Source of the DNA: Roseomonas marmotae
Lineage (GTDB): Bacteria > Pseudomonadota > Alphaproteobacteria > Acetobacterales > Acetobacteraceae
Reading direction: 5' to 3'
Assembly: GCF_017654485.1 (NCBI RefSeq)
Contig: NZ_CP061091.1
Span: forward strand, 2,052,501-2,116,500
DNA: 64,000 nt
Shown piece by piece: positions 45,095-54,947 of the stretch (the first letter of the stretch is position 1; every line of letters begins with the position of its first letter). The notes beneath the pieces were generated by a model that saw only the letters and a program-made list of their open reading frames with translations, did not search any database and was not told where the DNA came from. A program made the translations under genes and the position numbers.

Positions 45095-45317
45095 GGCGGC
45101 ATCCTGCACTGGGGGCGGCAGGGTAGGGGGCCGGGGCCGATTCGGCCACAGCATCGGGAAAAACCAGGGAAATCGCAGGCATTCCTTCAGCCGGGCTTCG
45201 CCATGGACGCGCGTCCCTGTATAGGTGAAGACATGGTGGCAACGGCGTGTTCGGCATCCGGCCGGAGCACACGGCGCTGGCCATGTGCACCTTCAGCCAG
45301 GATACGCCCCGCAGCCG

Positions 45318-46082
45318 ATGTCAGCACCCGCCGCCCAGCCCCGCTTCGAGCCCTTCCGGCTGCGGGGCGCTAATTTCAACCTGCTGGTGCTGCGGCTGCT
45401 GGATGCGCGGCCCGAGGTGATCGTCCCGGCGCTGGGGGACCAGTTCCGCCGCGCGCCCGGCTTCCTGCGCTTCGCCCCCATCGTGATCGGGCTGGACGAC
45501 CTGACCTCGCCCCAGCATGAGGTCGATTTCGCCCGGCTGGTGGCGGAGTTGCGCGCCATCCAGATCATGCCGATCGGCACCACCGGCGGCACGCCGGAGA
45601 TGAAGGCCCTGGCCCAGTCGGCCGGCCTGCCGCCCCTGCGCGCCGCCGGCGGCGCCGCCCAGGAAGACGTGTCGCAGCAGGCCCAGGCCGCCCCGCCGCC
45701 TCCTGCCCCGGCCGAGCCGCCGCCCGAGCCGCCGCCGCCGCCTGGCATGACGCGCCCGACCATGGTGGTGGATACCGCCGTGCGCGCCGGCCAGCGCATC
45801 TGGGCCCAGGGCGCCGACCTGATCGTGACCGGCACGGTCAATGCTGGCGCCGAGGTGATCGCTGATGGCAATCTTCACGTCTATGGCGCGCTGCGTGGCC
45901 GGGCTATCGCGGGGGGAGCGGACAACATGGAAGCACGCGTCTTCGCGCTGCATTTCGATCCCGAACTCGTCTCCATCGCGGGCTACTACGCGGTGCGGGA
46001 AGGGTTGACCGAAGCGCCGATCGGCAAGCCTGTCCAGGTGCGGCTGATCGGCGAGAGTATGCGTTTCGACAAGCTGGGCTGA
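45318..46082 (+). CDS. minC: Septum site-determining protein MinC
   Basis: This 254-residue FtsZ inhibitor has an N-terminal MinC_N domain (about 10-105), a Pro/Ala-rich linker (115-150) and a C-terminal beta-helix (155-250) with DLIVTGTVNAGAEVIADGNLHVYGALRGRAIAGG and the VSIAGYY end that contacts MinD. The ATG at 45318 fits family N-termini; a longer frame upstream is not supported. It is the first gene of minCDE, 36 bp before minD. Confidence 0.95.
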   Translation: MSAPAAQPRFEPFRLRGANFNLLVLRLLDARPEVIVPALGDQFRRAPGFLRFAPIVIGLDDLTSPQHEVDFARLVAELRAIQIMPIGTTGGTPEMKALAQSAGLPPLRAAGGAAQEDVSQQAQAAPPPPAPAEPPPEPPPPPGMTRPTMVVDTAVRAGQRIWAQGADLIVTGTVNAGAEVIADGNLHVYGALRGRAIAGGADNMEARVFALHFDPELVSIAGYYAVREGLTEAPIGKPVQVRLIGESMRFDKLG

Positions 46083-46118
46083 CCGGGCGAACTGTCCGGC
46101 AGAGAGGAGAGTGACCCT

Positions 46119-46937
46119 ATGGCGCAAGTGATCGTGGTGACATCGGGCAAGGGGGGCGTGGGCAAGACGACCACCTCGGCCGCCTTCGCCACCGGTCTTG
46201 CCCAGAGCGGCAAGAAGACTGTCGTCATCGACTTCGACGTGGGCCTGCGCAACCTGGACCTGATCATGGGTGTGGAACGCCGCGTGGTGTTCGACATCGT
46301 CAATGTGATCAACGGCGAGGCGCGGCTGAACCAGGCGCTGATCCGTGACAAGCGGGTGGACACCCTCTCCATCCTTCCCGCCAGCCAGACGCGGGACAAG
46401 GACGCCCTGACCAAGGAAGGCGTCAAGACCATCATCGATGAACTGTCCCAGGATTTCGACTACATCCTGTGCGACAGTCCCGCCGGCATCGAGAAGGGCG
46501 CGCTGCTGTCGCTCTACTTCGCGGATCAGGCCGTGATCGTGACGAATCCCGAGGTTTCCTCGGTCCGCGACTCCGACCGTATCCTGGGCGTGCTGCAGTC
46601 CAAGTCGAGGCGCGCCGAGGAAAAGAAGGAGCCGGTGAAGGAGCATCTGCTGGTCACCCGCTACGACGCCGCCCGCGTCGAGAGGGGAGAGATGCTGAAG
46701 CTGGAGGATATCCGCGAGATCCTGGCCATCCCCCTGCTGGGCGTGATTCCGGAGAGCGAGAGCGTGCTCAAGGCTTCCAATACCGGCAACCCCGTCATCC
46801 TGGACGAGGGTTCGAACGCCGGCAGTGCATATTCGGATGCGGTGGCACGCTTCCTCGGTGAGGATCGTCCCCACCGCTTCATCGAGCCGGAGAAGAAGAG
46901 CTTCCTCTCCCGGCTGTTTGGGGGGAGGGCGGCATGA
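46119..46937 (+). CDS. minD: Septum site-determining ATPase MinD
   Basis: This 272-residue ParA-type ATPase has the deviant Walker A SGKGGVGKTTT (about 8-18), DFDVGLRNLDLIMG, DSPAGIE and the C-terminal amphipathic membrane-targeting helix (KKSFLSRLFGG). With MinE it oscillates between the cell poles and recruits MinC. It overlaps minE by ATGA. Confidence 0.97.
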   Translation: MAQVIVVTSGKGGVGKTTTSAAFATGLAQSGKKTVVIDFDVGLRNLDLIMGVERRVVFDIVNVINGEARLNQALIRDKRVDTLSILPASQTRDKDALTKEGVKTIIDELSQDFDYILCDSPAGIEKGALLSLYFADQAVIVTNPEVSSVRDSDRILGVLQSKSRRAEEKKEPVKEHLLVTRYDAARVERGEMLKLEDIREILAIPLLGVIPESESVLKASNTGNPVILDEGSNAGSAYSDAVARFLGEDRPHRFIEPEKKSFLSRLFGGRAA

Positions 46938-47221
46938 GTTGGATCGACATCTTCAGAGGCAATCGCAAGCCACCAGCCTCCGCCGGCGCCGCCAAGGAGC
47001 GCCTGCAGATTGTCCTGGCGCATGAGCGCATCAGCCGGACGGGAGAGGACTTTCTGCCCAAGCTGCAGAAGGACCTGCTGGAGGTGATCTCCAAGTATGT
47101 GGCGATCGATGCCAAGGCTGTGAATGTCTCCCTCGACCGCGGGGGCGACATGTCCACGCTCGCGATAGAAGTGGAACTGCCGGGCCCCAAGGTGGAGCCC
47201 CGCCGGCAGGCGGCATCCTGA
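46934..47221 (+). CDS. minE: Cell division topological specificity factor MinE
   Basis: This 95-residue protein has an N-terminal amphipathic segment (MSWIDIFRG), the MinD-contact helix region AAKERLQIVLAHERI and the topological specificity domain with FLPKLQKDLLEVISKYV. The length is typical. It ends the min operon. A poorly conserved-looking region follows. Confidence 0.96.
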   Translation: MSWIDIFRGNRKPPASAGAAKERLQIVLAHERISRTGEDFLPKLQKDLLEVISKYVAIDAKAVNVSLDRGGDMSTLAIEVELPGPKVEPRRQAAS

Positions 47222-47672
47222 AGGTCACCGGCCGGCAATCCTGTCGGCCCGGATGACCTTGCCTGGGCCAGAGCCCTGACGGCCGGAAACCGGCATCAGC
47301 GCCCGGTTACGGTTCTGCCCGAGACCCGAACGGCCGCCGGAAACCGACGCGGCCGCGCCATAGGCGATACGCTGGCCAGCGCCCGCGGTGGCGGCATGAA
47401 GGCGACCATGCCGGCGGCACAGCGCGAGAGCTTCACCGCAGCGGATTCCCAGAGCGAAGCGCCCGGCGCGCCAGAACCTGGACAGAAGAAGAAGGCCCGG
47501 AAACATCCGGGCCCATGTGCCGGCCATTCCCGGCGGCGCCATGCTGCTCCACATGGCCAAGCAGTCAGGTATCCGCTCCGGCCCGCCGCACACCGCCACC
47601 CCAGGATACCGTGCCGCGCGACGAACAGGCGGCGAGGAGAGGGGCGGCGGGCAGCGCAGCCGGAGCCTTGCG
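47222..47672. other. Region after minE without a confident gene
   Basis: This 450-bp stretch has no recognisable protein. A minus-strand frame (47225-47599) ends 3 bp from the minE stop and carries a Gly/Arg-rich end (SGGRSGLGQNRN, then VSGRQGSGPGKVI). It is not recognised and lacks a clear start. A perfect hairpin GGCCCGG/CCGGGCC (47494-47500 with 47507-47513) is followed on the minus strand by TTCTTCTTCT. It could terminate the small gene at 47673-47861 or a transcript from within. The stretch may be a decayed gene. Confidence 0.4.
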
Positions 47673-47861
47673 TCAGCGACGCGAAGTCAGTTCGGTTTCC
47701 AGGGCCTTGATCTTGGCCGTCAGGGACTCGCGCAGACTGGCGGCCGCGTGCGGCTTCAGGGCCGCCAGCGCTTCCTTTAAGTCACGGAGCTGCTTCTTCT
47801 TCTCCTCCAGGGAGCGTTGGATTGGGCGGTTGCCGGACATCTGGCCGTCGAAGGCACGCAT
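47673..47861 (-). CDS. Small coiled-coil protein
   Basis: This is a 62-residue, strongly charged protein. The segment from about 17 to 60 (SLEEKKKQLRDLKEALAAL...LRESLTAKIKALETEL) has the heptad-like pattern of two helices that could form a coiled-coil hairpin. The start at 47861 is preferred because AAGGA lies upstream; a later ATG at 47840 has none. There is no signal peptide. The family is not recognised. It lies between minE and tamB, with a terminator-like hairpin downstream. Confidence 0.55.
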   Translation of the reverse strand: MRAFDGQMSGNRPIQRSLEEKKKQLRDLKEALAALKPHAAASLRESLTAKIKALETELTSRR

Positions 47862-48052
47862 GACACTGGGATCCTTAAAGGTTCAAACCCGGCCGCAGCA
47901 TCGCCGCCGCGCGCGCGGGGCGGCGGGCAAGGCAATGGGCCGGGGGAGCAAGGCGGCGGGCCGGCCAGCGTCAGGCCGGCAGCGGCCTGGAAGCATGGCT
48001 CAGGCCCGCCTCAACCGGTATCGGCCAGATGCCGGCGGAAGTCGAGGCCAGT

Positions 48053-51000
48053 TCAGTACTCGACTTCGTAGGAGAGGCCGACCTTCTGCCCAGCCTCGCC
48101 ACCGGTGCTGCTTTCCAGCTTCAGCCGGGGCGTCAGTTCCACATCCACCTCCACGCGGGGCCCGCCTTCCAGGCCCTGCTCGACCCCGACATAGACGCCC
48201 TGGCCGATATAGCCGCCGGCCTCCAGCGTCGAGTTTGAGGCACTGCCGGTGCCATTGTCATCGGTACTGCCGATACCCAGCCGGTCCAGCCCCAGCCGCT
48301 CCGCCAGCCGGCTGAAGAAGCCGCCGCCGCCGCTACCCGGCAGCACGCCCGCCGTGCCAGCGACGCTTGCGGCGAGCTGCGCGATCTCGAAGGGCGAGAG
48401 CTTGTCGACCGACCGGCCGAAGAGCAGCCGTGCCAGCACCTCGTCCTGCGGCAGTTCAGGGTCGGAGGTGAACTTGATCACCGGCGCACTGGGCTGGCCG
48501 GTGATGGTGACGGTGATCATGACCCCCTGGACCGTGCTGGTGGCGGCGAAATCCAGGCTCGGCAGCAAGCCGGCGCCATCGAAGACCAGGGCGCCATAGC
48601 TGAAGGTCAGCCGGCGTTCCAGGAGCTGGAAGGTGCCGCGCCGGAGCTTGAAGGTGCCGTCCGGCGACGGGTTAGCCGCCGTGCCGCCGATATGGACGCT
48701 GCCGCCCATCTCGGCATCCAGGCCGCGGCCACGCACCAGGATGGATTGTGGCGCCTCCACCCGCAGGTCCAGTGCGACCGGGGCCGCGGGCGTGGCCTCC
48801 AGCGCGGGAGCCGGGGGCGCGGCGTTGCGGCGGGGCGTGGGGCGGGTGCTGCGGGTATTGGGGCCGCCGCGTTCCTGCACGTCGCCCAGCGTCACCACGC
48901 CGCCGCCGGGCAGTTGCTGCGGAATGTTGATGACCGCGCGGCGCAGGAGAATGGTGCCGCCCAGTGCCGGCGTCACCTGCAACGGGCCGGTGAAGCGAAG
49001 GTCGGCATCGGTCAGCAGCGTCACCAGCTCGCTCTGCAGGGGCTGCGCGTTGCGGGCGGTGACGGTGATGTCGATCGGAATGCCGGCGGCAAATGGCTCC
49101 AGGGAGCCTTGCGCGTTGATGCTGCCCTGGCCTGCGCGGGCATTCAGCCGTTCCAGCAGGATCTGCTGGCCCTGGGCGCGCAGCCTGCCCGTGATATTGG
49201 TCAGCCTCAGCCCATAGAGCGGGTTGCGGACGGTGCCGTTGGCCAGGTCCACCGTGCCGCCCAGCTGGGGTGCGCCAAGCGTGCCGCCGGCGCTGGCATC
49301 CAGCACGATGCGGCCATTCACCTGATTGGCGCCACCGCCCAGCGTGGGCGCCAGTGCCGGCGCGAGGTCGACCGTGCCCTTCACGCTGGCGGAGAGTGGA
49401 GCCTCGGTGGCGGGGCCCTGGGGCAGGCTGGCCTGGGCGGTGAGGTTGGCCAGATTGCCCGCGCGCAGGCTGGCATCGGCACGGATGGCGCCGGCGCCGT
49501 TGCGGGTGGCTTCCATCCGCAGGGTCGCGGCAGGCCAGCCACGCGACCACGGGGCCGTGACGGTGAGGCCGGTGCCGTTGATCACCGCTTTCACTTCCGG
49601 CGCCGAGGTCGGGCCCGTGATGCGCGCCTCGCCTACCACCGTGCCGCCGAATTGCGGCTGAGGCACGAAAAGATTGGCGACGGAGAGGGGCAGGGCGGCC
49701 AGCGCAAGGCGCAGATCGGCGCGCTCCGGCCCCCAGCGGCCGCTGAGGGTGATGTTGCCGGCTGGCCGTGCGGTCAGCCGCAGGCCCGGGATCTCCACGG
49801 CGCCGCTGGGCGGCAGCAGGATGCTGCCCGGCGCCGCCAGCCTGATGCCGTACTGCCCCTGCGTGACATCCAGCGCCGCGAGGTCGAAGCGCATGCCGTT
49901 GTTGCCGCGCGAGAAGCGGCCGCGGCCGTTGGCGCTGGCCATGGGCAGCTTCGCATTGGCGGCGAAATCCAGCGCCGCATCGGTGCCGCGCAGGGTCAGT
50001 TCGGCGCCGATGGTCTGGCCCGCGGCCTGCAACTGCTGCACCTGCAGGCGGGCATCGATGCCCTGGCGCTCCTCCTGCGGCGTAAGGGTGGCGTTCAGCT
50101 CCAGCCGCCCCGCCACGGGCTGCCCGGCCAGCGCGCTCAACGGCGCCAGGTTCTCGGATTTCAGGCGGGCATGTCCGTCGAAAAGGCTGGTGGTGGTGTT
50201 GAAGCTGCCATCGGCGGTGACGTCGATGGGGCCGAACTGGCCCTGCGCCTCGGCCAGCCGCACCAGATCGCCTTCGGCGGCGGCGCGCAGGGACAGGCTG
50301 ACCGGCAGGCCCTCCGCCTGGGCGGTCAACCGCGCGTTGCCGGCCAGCCCCATGACGGCGGGCGTCTCCACTTCCAGTTCCGGCGCCTCCAGCCGGCGGC
50401 CGGAGACGGTGAGGCCGGGGCTGGAGAGATGCGCCGTCACCGCCGGATTGGCGGCGGGGCCGCGCACCGTGGCGCGCAGGTCCAGCGGCCCGGCCACCTG
50501 TGGCGAGATGCGGGAAACCTCGGGCGCCGAGAGATGCAGCGTGAGGTCCAGCTGCTCGCCGAAGGTGCCGGAGCCTTCCAGCCGCGTGGCGGCGCCATCG
50601 ACGGTCAGGCTGTCGATGCGGGAGATGGTGCCGGCATATTCCACCACGGGCGCGGGGCCCAGCGCCGCGTCGGCGGGAGCGGGGAGGCGCAGCCCGTCAG
50701 GGGTCAGCCGCAGCCGGAAGTCCTGGCCATTGGCGATGCTGCCATCCAGCGCGATGGACTCCCAGCCCACCACCTCCGGCACCAGCGGAGCCAGGGCGGT
50801 GGAAGCGGCGACGCGTCCCTGGACCGTCAGCAGCTCCATGCTGCCCTCGGCCGAGATCTCGCCGCCCGGCGCGCGCAGCCAGAGCCGCGCCAGCCGCAGA
50901 TCCCCGGCCGTGCCCTGGCTGGCGTCGATCGCGAATTCCAGCCTCGCGGCCGGTGGCGGCAGCAGGGTGGGTACTGCGGCATCCCCTTCCAGGGCGATCC

Positions 51001-51838
51001 GCGCGGAACGATCGGGGTTCATCGCCACGGTGCCTTGCGCGGCGAAGCGCGCGGCCTCACCGATGCTGCCCTGGGCGCGCAGCGCGGCGCCGCTGGCCGG
51101 GCCGTCCAGGCTCAACGAGAGGTCGGCGGGGTTGTCCGGCGCGCCGATAGCGGTGGCAAGCACGCCGCCCGCCGGCTCCTGCACCCGAAGGTTCAGCTTC
51201 AGGGCGGATTTAGGGTCCAGCCCGGCCTCCAGCGTCAGCTCGCCCGGCTGGCCCAGGCGGTGCAACTGCAACTGCGCCTCCAGCGCCGCCGCGACGAAGC
51301 TGGCATCGCCCTGGGCGGAAAGCGCGAAGTCGCCGCCAGGAGCGGCCTCCTCCTGCGTTGCGGCCACCAGTTCACGGGGGATCTCGATCCGCGCGATGTC
51401 GAGCTGCCGCAGGCGGATGGCGACCGGCAACTCAGGCAGGGTGGGGATCAGCGGGCCCTGCTCTTCGGGCTGCGGCTCCGGCTCGTCCGGCGAAGATTCC
51501 GGCAGGCGCAGCAGCGCGACGCGATCGGCGGCGACACGCTCGATCAGCAGCTCGCGGTTCAGCAGCGCGCCAAGGCCCAGGTCGATCCGGCCATGTTCCA
51601 CCAGCAGCCACGGGCCTTTGGAATCGGCCATGGTGAGGCGGGAGAATCCCGGAGAGCCGGGAATGGGGCCGCGCAGCCCCTCGATGGTCAGGCCCGGCAC
51701 GAGACGCGTGGCCAGGCGCTCGATGGCCCGCTGCCCCGGCCCGGTATTGGCGCCGAGCAGGAGACCGCCCACCAGCAGCAACGGCAACAGGATCAGGACG
51801 GCCAGGATGCCGCCCACCCACTTCAAAGCCCGCCGCAT
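48053..51838 (-). CDS. tamB: Translocation and assembly module protein TamB
   Basis: This 1261-residue AsmA-like bridge protein has one N-terminal transmembrane helix (about 8-30, LAVLILLPLLLVGGLLLGANTG). A very long beta-rich repetitive middle follows. The C-terminal DUF490 domain ends with the pattern TFSYGALVFDGAGLLPS, DEVLARLLFGRSVDKLSPFEIAQLA and a barrel-like last strand. TamB spans the periplasm and works with TamA in outer-membrane protein insertion and probably phospholipid transport. It starts on the TamA stop (TGATG junction), so it is tightly coupled. A long antisense frame (48692-51865) is not a gene. Confidence 0.94.
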   Translation of the reverse strand: MRRALKWVGGILAVLILLPLLLVGGLLLGANTGPGQRAIERLATRLVPGLTIEGLRGPIPGSPGFSRLTMADSKGPWLLVEHGRIDLGLGALLNRELLIERVAADRVALLRLPESSPDEPEPQPEEQGPLIPTLPELPVAIRLRQLDIARIEIPRELVAATQEEAAPGGDFALSAQGDASFVAAALEAQLQLHRLGQPGELTLEAGLDPKSALKLNLRVQEPAGGVLATAIGAPDNPADLSLSLDGPASGAALRAQGSIGEAARFAAQGTVAMNPDRSARIALEGDAAVPTLLPPPAARLEFAIDASQGTAGDLRLARLWLRAPGGEISAEGSMELLTVQGRVAASTALAPLVPEVVGWESIALDGSIANGQDFRLRLTPDGLRLPAPADAALGPAPVVEYAGTISRIDSLTVDGAATRLEGSGTFGEQLDLTLHLSAPEVSRISPQVAGPLDLRATVRGPAANPAVTAHLSSPGLTVSGRRLEAPELEVETPAVMGLAGNARLTAQAEGLPVSLSLRAAAEGDLVRLAEAQGQFGPIDVTADGSFNTTTSLFDGHARLKSENLAPLSALAGQPVAGRLELNATLTPQEERQGIDARLQVQQLQAAGQTIGAELTLRGTDAALDFAANAKLPMASANGRGRFSRGNNGMRFDLAALDVTQGQYGIRLAAPGSILLPPSGAVEIPGLRLTARPAGNITLSGRWGPERADLRLALAALPLSVANLFVPQPQFGGTVVGEARITGPTSAPEVKAVINGTGLTVTAPWSRGWPAATLRMEATRNGAGAIRADASLRAGNLANLTAQASLPQGPATEAPLSASVKGTVDLAPALAPTLGGGANQVNGRIVLDASAGGTLGAPQLGGTVDLANGTVRNPLYGLRLTNITGRLRAQGQQILLERLNARAGQGSINAQGSLEPFAAGIPIDITVTARNAQPLQSELVTLLTDADLRFTGPLQVTPALGGTILLRRAVINIPQQLPGGGVVTLGDVQERGGPNTRSTRPTPRRNAAPPAPALEATPAAPVALDLRVEAPQSILVRGRGLDAEMGGSVHIGGTAANPSPDGTFKLRRGTFQLLERRLTFSYGALVFDGAGLLPSLDFAATSTVQGVMITVTITGQPSAPVIKFTSDPELPQDEVLARLLFGRSVDKLSPFEIAQLAASVAGTAGVLPGSGGGGFFSRLAERLGLDRLGIGSTDDNGTGSASNSTLEAGGYIGQGVYVGVEQGLEGGPRVEVDVELTPRLKLESSTGGEAGQKVGLSYEVEY

Positions 51839-53712
51839 CAGAAAGCCTGCCCGATGCCGACATAGAGGCCGAAGCCGCTATCCCCCGGCTCCTTGTTCAG
51901 GGGGACGGCGATATCGGCGCGCAGGGGCCCGATGGCCGTCAGGTAGCGGACACCGAGGCCGGCGCCGTATTTGAGGTTGCTGACATTCGGCTTGGAATCG
52001 GTGCCCACGGAGCCGGCGTCCACGAAGGCCGCCATGCCCCATGCGCCGGTGATATGCTGCCGCAGTTCAACGCTGGCCTCGACCAAGGAGCGGCCGCCAC
52101 GCGGCTCGCCGCTCCGCGTGCGGGGGCCGATGGACTGATAGCCATAGCCGCGTACGGAGCCGCCGCCGCCGGCATAGAAGCGCTTGTCCGGCGGGACATC
52201 CCCGGTGCCGGCACCCAGGATGCTGCCCACCACGCCGCGCAGCGCCAGGACGGTGTGCTTGTTGCCGGACAGGTCGAGATAGGTGCTGGCCTGCAGGCGG
52301 GTGCGGGTGAACAGATCGCTATCCGTGAAATTGTAGATGGGGCTGGCCAGCGCCGCGACGCGCAGCCCGCGGCTCGGGTTCAGCACGCTGTCCACATCCT
52401 CCCACCGCACCTGCCCGAGTACGCCGAGCAGCTGATAGTTGGTGGTCACGTCATCCTGGGTCACGCGGCTGATCTCGGCCAGGGGGCCGGCACCGATGCT
52501 CAGGCGGTCGGAGATCGGCCGTTCCAGCAGGATGCTGGCGGTGACTGCATCGCGGTCATAGGCCTTCAGCCTTTCCCGCAGCGCCGCCACATCATAGGTC
52601 ATGGTCTGGTTCACGCCCAGGAACCAGGGCTGCCTCAGGTTCACCCCCAGCCTGCCGCCGGCATTGTTCGTGCCGCTGCCGGTGCCCAGGCGGTTGATCT
52701 CCGCCTCGACCCGCAGCCTCTCGGCGGCGCCGAAGAGGTTGCGGTGCTCCCAATAGGTGCTGAAGGTCGGGCCGTAGCGCGTCTCGTAAGCGGCACTGAA
52801 ACCGATGGCGTGGCGGGGCCGACCGCTGACGGTGAAGGTAACGGGCAGGGTGCCGGCTTCGTCCAGCCGGTCCCCAGCGCGGGCGCGCACGGTGCCGAAG
52901 ACGCCCAGGGCGGCCAGATTCCGCCGCGTCCTGTCCATCTCCTCCTGGCTATAGATCTCGCCGCGCAGCGGGCGGACGACATTGGCCAGCAATTCGTCAT
53001 TCACCCCTTCCTGCCCCGTGACCACCGGCATGCCGAAGCGGGCGACCGGACCGGGGGTGACGCGGAAGGTCACCTCCATCAGCCGCGTGTCATGATCCAC
53101 CACCACTCGCCGGGTGGCGGCGGCGAAGGGATGTCCGGTATCGCGGAGCCGGTCGACCAGGGCGTCCTGGGCATCGATGATGGGCTGCGCGCGGGCGGGC
53201 TCGCCCGCCTTCAGCTCCACGGTGCCAGCATCTTCCAGCGAGGCACCTGGGGGCTCCGCCCGCACGATCACGGGGGCCAGGTGGTACAGCGGCCCCTTGT
53301 CCACCCGGATGACCACGGGCACCGGCCCTGGCATGGCAGCCAGCCGCTGCGCCAGGCCCGGGGTGTCCGGTGCCTCGCCGGCCAGGGTGACGCTGCTGGT
53401 GCCGCTGTAATAGCCCTCGGACCGCAGGGCGTCCCGCAGGTTCCCGGCATCGCCGATGGCGCGGGCGATCAGGCCATCGGCATCGACGGGCACGCTCTCC
53501 CGCAGGTTCTCCAGGGCGGAGGCGCGGCGCAGCGCCTCGTCCAGCGCCTCGGAGCCGGTGTCGGGGATACTGACCTCGTAGCTGCGTACCGCCTCCTCGG
53601 TCGATGCGGCAGGCGTGGCGGCCGGCGTCTCCTGCCCCGGCGCGGGGCCGGAGAAACTGGTGAAAACCGGTGCCGTGAGGCCAAGGAGGAGGAGGGTGTA
53701 TTTGAGGCGCAT
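51838..53712 (-). CDS. tamA: Autotransporter assembly factor TamA
   Basis: This 624-residue Omp85-family protein has a signal peptide (about 1-26), three POTRA domains (45-270) and a 16-strand barrel. The barrel has the conserved RFYAGGGGSVRGYGYQSIGPR loop and ends with the outer-membrane signal SGFGLYVGIGQAF. It is the outer-membrane half of the TAM complex; tamB follows directly in the same operon. It is transcribed divergently from the M20 peptidase gene, with only 25 bp between them. Confidence 0.93.
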   Translation of the reverse strand: MRLKYTLLLLGLTAPVFTSFSGPAPGQETPAATPAASTEEAVRSYEVSIPDTGSEALDEALRRASALENLRESVPVDADGLIARAIGDAGNLRDALRSEGYYSGTSSVTLAGEAPDTPGLAQRLAAMPGPVPVVIRVDKGPLYHLAPVIVRAEPPGASLEDAGTVELKAGEPARAQPIIDAQDALVDRLRDTGHPFAAATRRVVVDHDTRLMEVTFRVTPGPVARFGMPVVTGQEGVNDELLANVVRPLRGEIYSQEEMDRTRRNLAALGVFGTVRARAGDRLDEAGTLPVTFTVSGRPRHAIGFSAAYETRYGPTFSTYWEHRNLFGAAERLRVEAEINRLGTGSGTNNAGGRLGVNLRQPWFLGVNQTMTYDVAALRERLKAYDRDAVTASILLERPISDRLSIGAGPLAEISRVTQDDVTTNYQLLGVLGQVRWEDVDSVLNPSRGLRVAALASPIYNFTDSDLFTRTRLQASTYLDLSGNKHTVLALRGVVGSILGAGTGDVPPDKRFYAGGGGSVRGYGYQSIGPRTRSGEPRGGRSLVEASVELRQHITGAWGMAAFVDAGSVGTDSKPNVSNLKYGAGLGVRYLTAIGPLRADIAVPLNKEPGDSGFGLYVGIGQAF

Positions 53713-53737
53713 GTGCTTACGGGTTATGCCCTAGCAC

Positions 53738-54892
53738 ATGGAACCTATACTTGCCGAAACACTGACGCGTTGGCGCAGGCATCTCCACGCCAACCCAGGT
53801 CTGACCTTGAACGAGGGCGCGACCGCAGCCTTCGTCGTTGAAAAACTTCGGGAACTCGGTGTTACCGATATCACGGAGGGCGTCGGCGGCCACGGCGTCG
53901 TGGCCACGCTCCAGCGTCCGGGCAGCAACCGCAGCGTCGGCCTGCGCGGCGACATGGACGCGCTGCCGATCGAGGAAGCCGCCGCCGACCTGCCATGGCG
54001 CAGCACTGTCCCGGGCGTGATGCATGCCTGCGGCCATGACGGCCATACCACGGCGCTGCTGGGCGCCGCCGCCGTGCTGATGCGCGACCCTGACTGGACC
54101 GGCACCGTGCGGCTGGTATTCCAGCCCGCCGAGGAGGGCGGCGGTGGCGCCGAGGCCATGATCCGGGACGGGCTGTTCCAGCGCTTCCCGATGGACCGCA
54201 TCTTCGGCTGGCACAACTGGCCCGGCCTCGCGGCCGGCACGGTCGCGGTGCATGACGGCCCGGTGATGGCCGCCGGCAACCGCTTCAAGATCGATATCGA
54301 GGGGCATGCCGGCCACGCCGCTCTGCCGCATCTGGCGCGCGACCCGATCGTGGCGGCCGGGCATGTCATCGTCGCCTGCCAGTCCATCGTCGCCCGTACG
54401 CTGGACCCGCTGGATACCGGCGTGGTCAGCCTGACCACGGTGCATGGCGGCGAGGCACAGAACCAGATCGCCGCCCGCGTCGAGATCAAGGGCAGCATGC
54501 GCTATCTGCGGAAGGAAGTGGGCGACCAGATCTTCCAGGGGCTGCAGCGCATCGCGGAAGGCGTCACCGCCACCTTTGGCGTGAAGGCGCAAGCCATCCT
54601 CCAGGGCGGCGTGCCCGTGACCGTGAACCACAAGGCGGAGGCCGACATGGCGGCGGAAGCGGCGGGCGCGGTGACGGCGGTGCGGCGCGACATCCCGCCG
54701 GCCATGACGGGCGAGGATTTCTCCCACTTCCTGCATCACGTGCCCGGCGCCTTCGTCTGGATCGGCAATGGCCCGGCCGATGGCGGGCGTGAGCTGCACA
54801 ATCCCCATTACGACTTCAACGACGCCGTGCTGCCGGCGGCCAGCGGCTTCCTGGCCGAGGTCGCGCGGCGGGCCCTGGCGAAGGAGGACTGA
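53738..54892 (+). CDS. M20 family amidohydrolase (hippurate hydrolase-like)
   Basis: This is a 384-residue M20D metallopeptidase. Metal-site motifs are GLRGDMDALPIEE (about 68-80), HACGHDGHTT with the Cys-x-His pair (about 98-107), QPAEEGGGGAE with the catalytic Glu and GWHNWPGL. A C-terminal His lies in the LHNPHYDFND region. Family enzymes cut N-acyl or N-benzoyl groups from amino acids or IAA conjugates; the exact substrate cannot be told. It is a single gene starting 25 bp from tamA on the other strand. Confidence 0.92.
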   Translation: MEPILAETLTRWRRHLHANPGLTLNEGATAAFVVEKLRELGVTDITEGVGGHGVVATLQRPGSNRSVGLRGDMDALPIEEAAADLPWRSTVPGVMHACGHDGHTTALLGAAAVLMRDPDWTGTVRLVFQPAEEGGGGAEAMIRDGLFQRFPMDRIFGWHNWPGLAAGTVAVHDGPVMAAGNRFKIDIEGHAGHAALPHLARDPIVAAGHVIVACQSIVARTLDPLDTGVVSLTTVHGGEAQNQIAARVEIKGSMRYLRKEVGDQIFQGLQRIAEGVTATFGVKAQAILQGGVPVTVNHKAEADMAAEAAGAVTAVRRDIPPAMTGEDFSHFLHHVPGAFVWIGNGPADGGRELHNPHYDFNDAVLPAASGFLAEVARRALAKED

Positions 54893-54947
54893 GGGCGCCT
54901 GTGCGGGGCCGGCGCAGGCCCCGCATACCCGGCGGGCGGCAACCCTT

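Noticed and set aside
47876..47892. GGTTCAAACCC resembling a tRNA T arm
   Set aside because: No T stem, anticodon stem or acceptor stem can be drawn around it.
48692..51865. A 1057-codon open frame on the plus strand
   Set aside because: It lies wholly antisense to tamB, has the Gln/Ala/Arg/Gly-rich composition of high-GC shadow frames and no recognisable domain.
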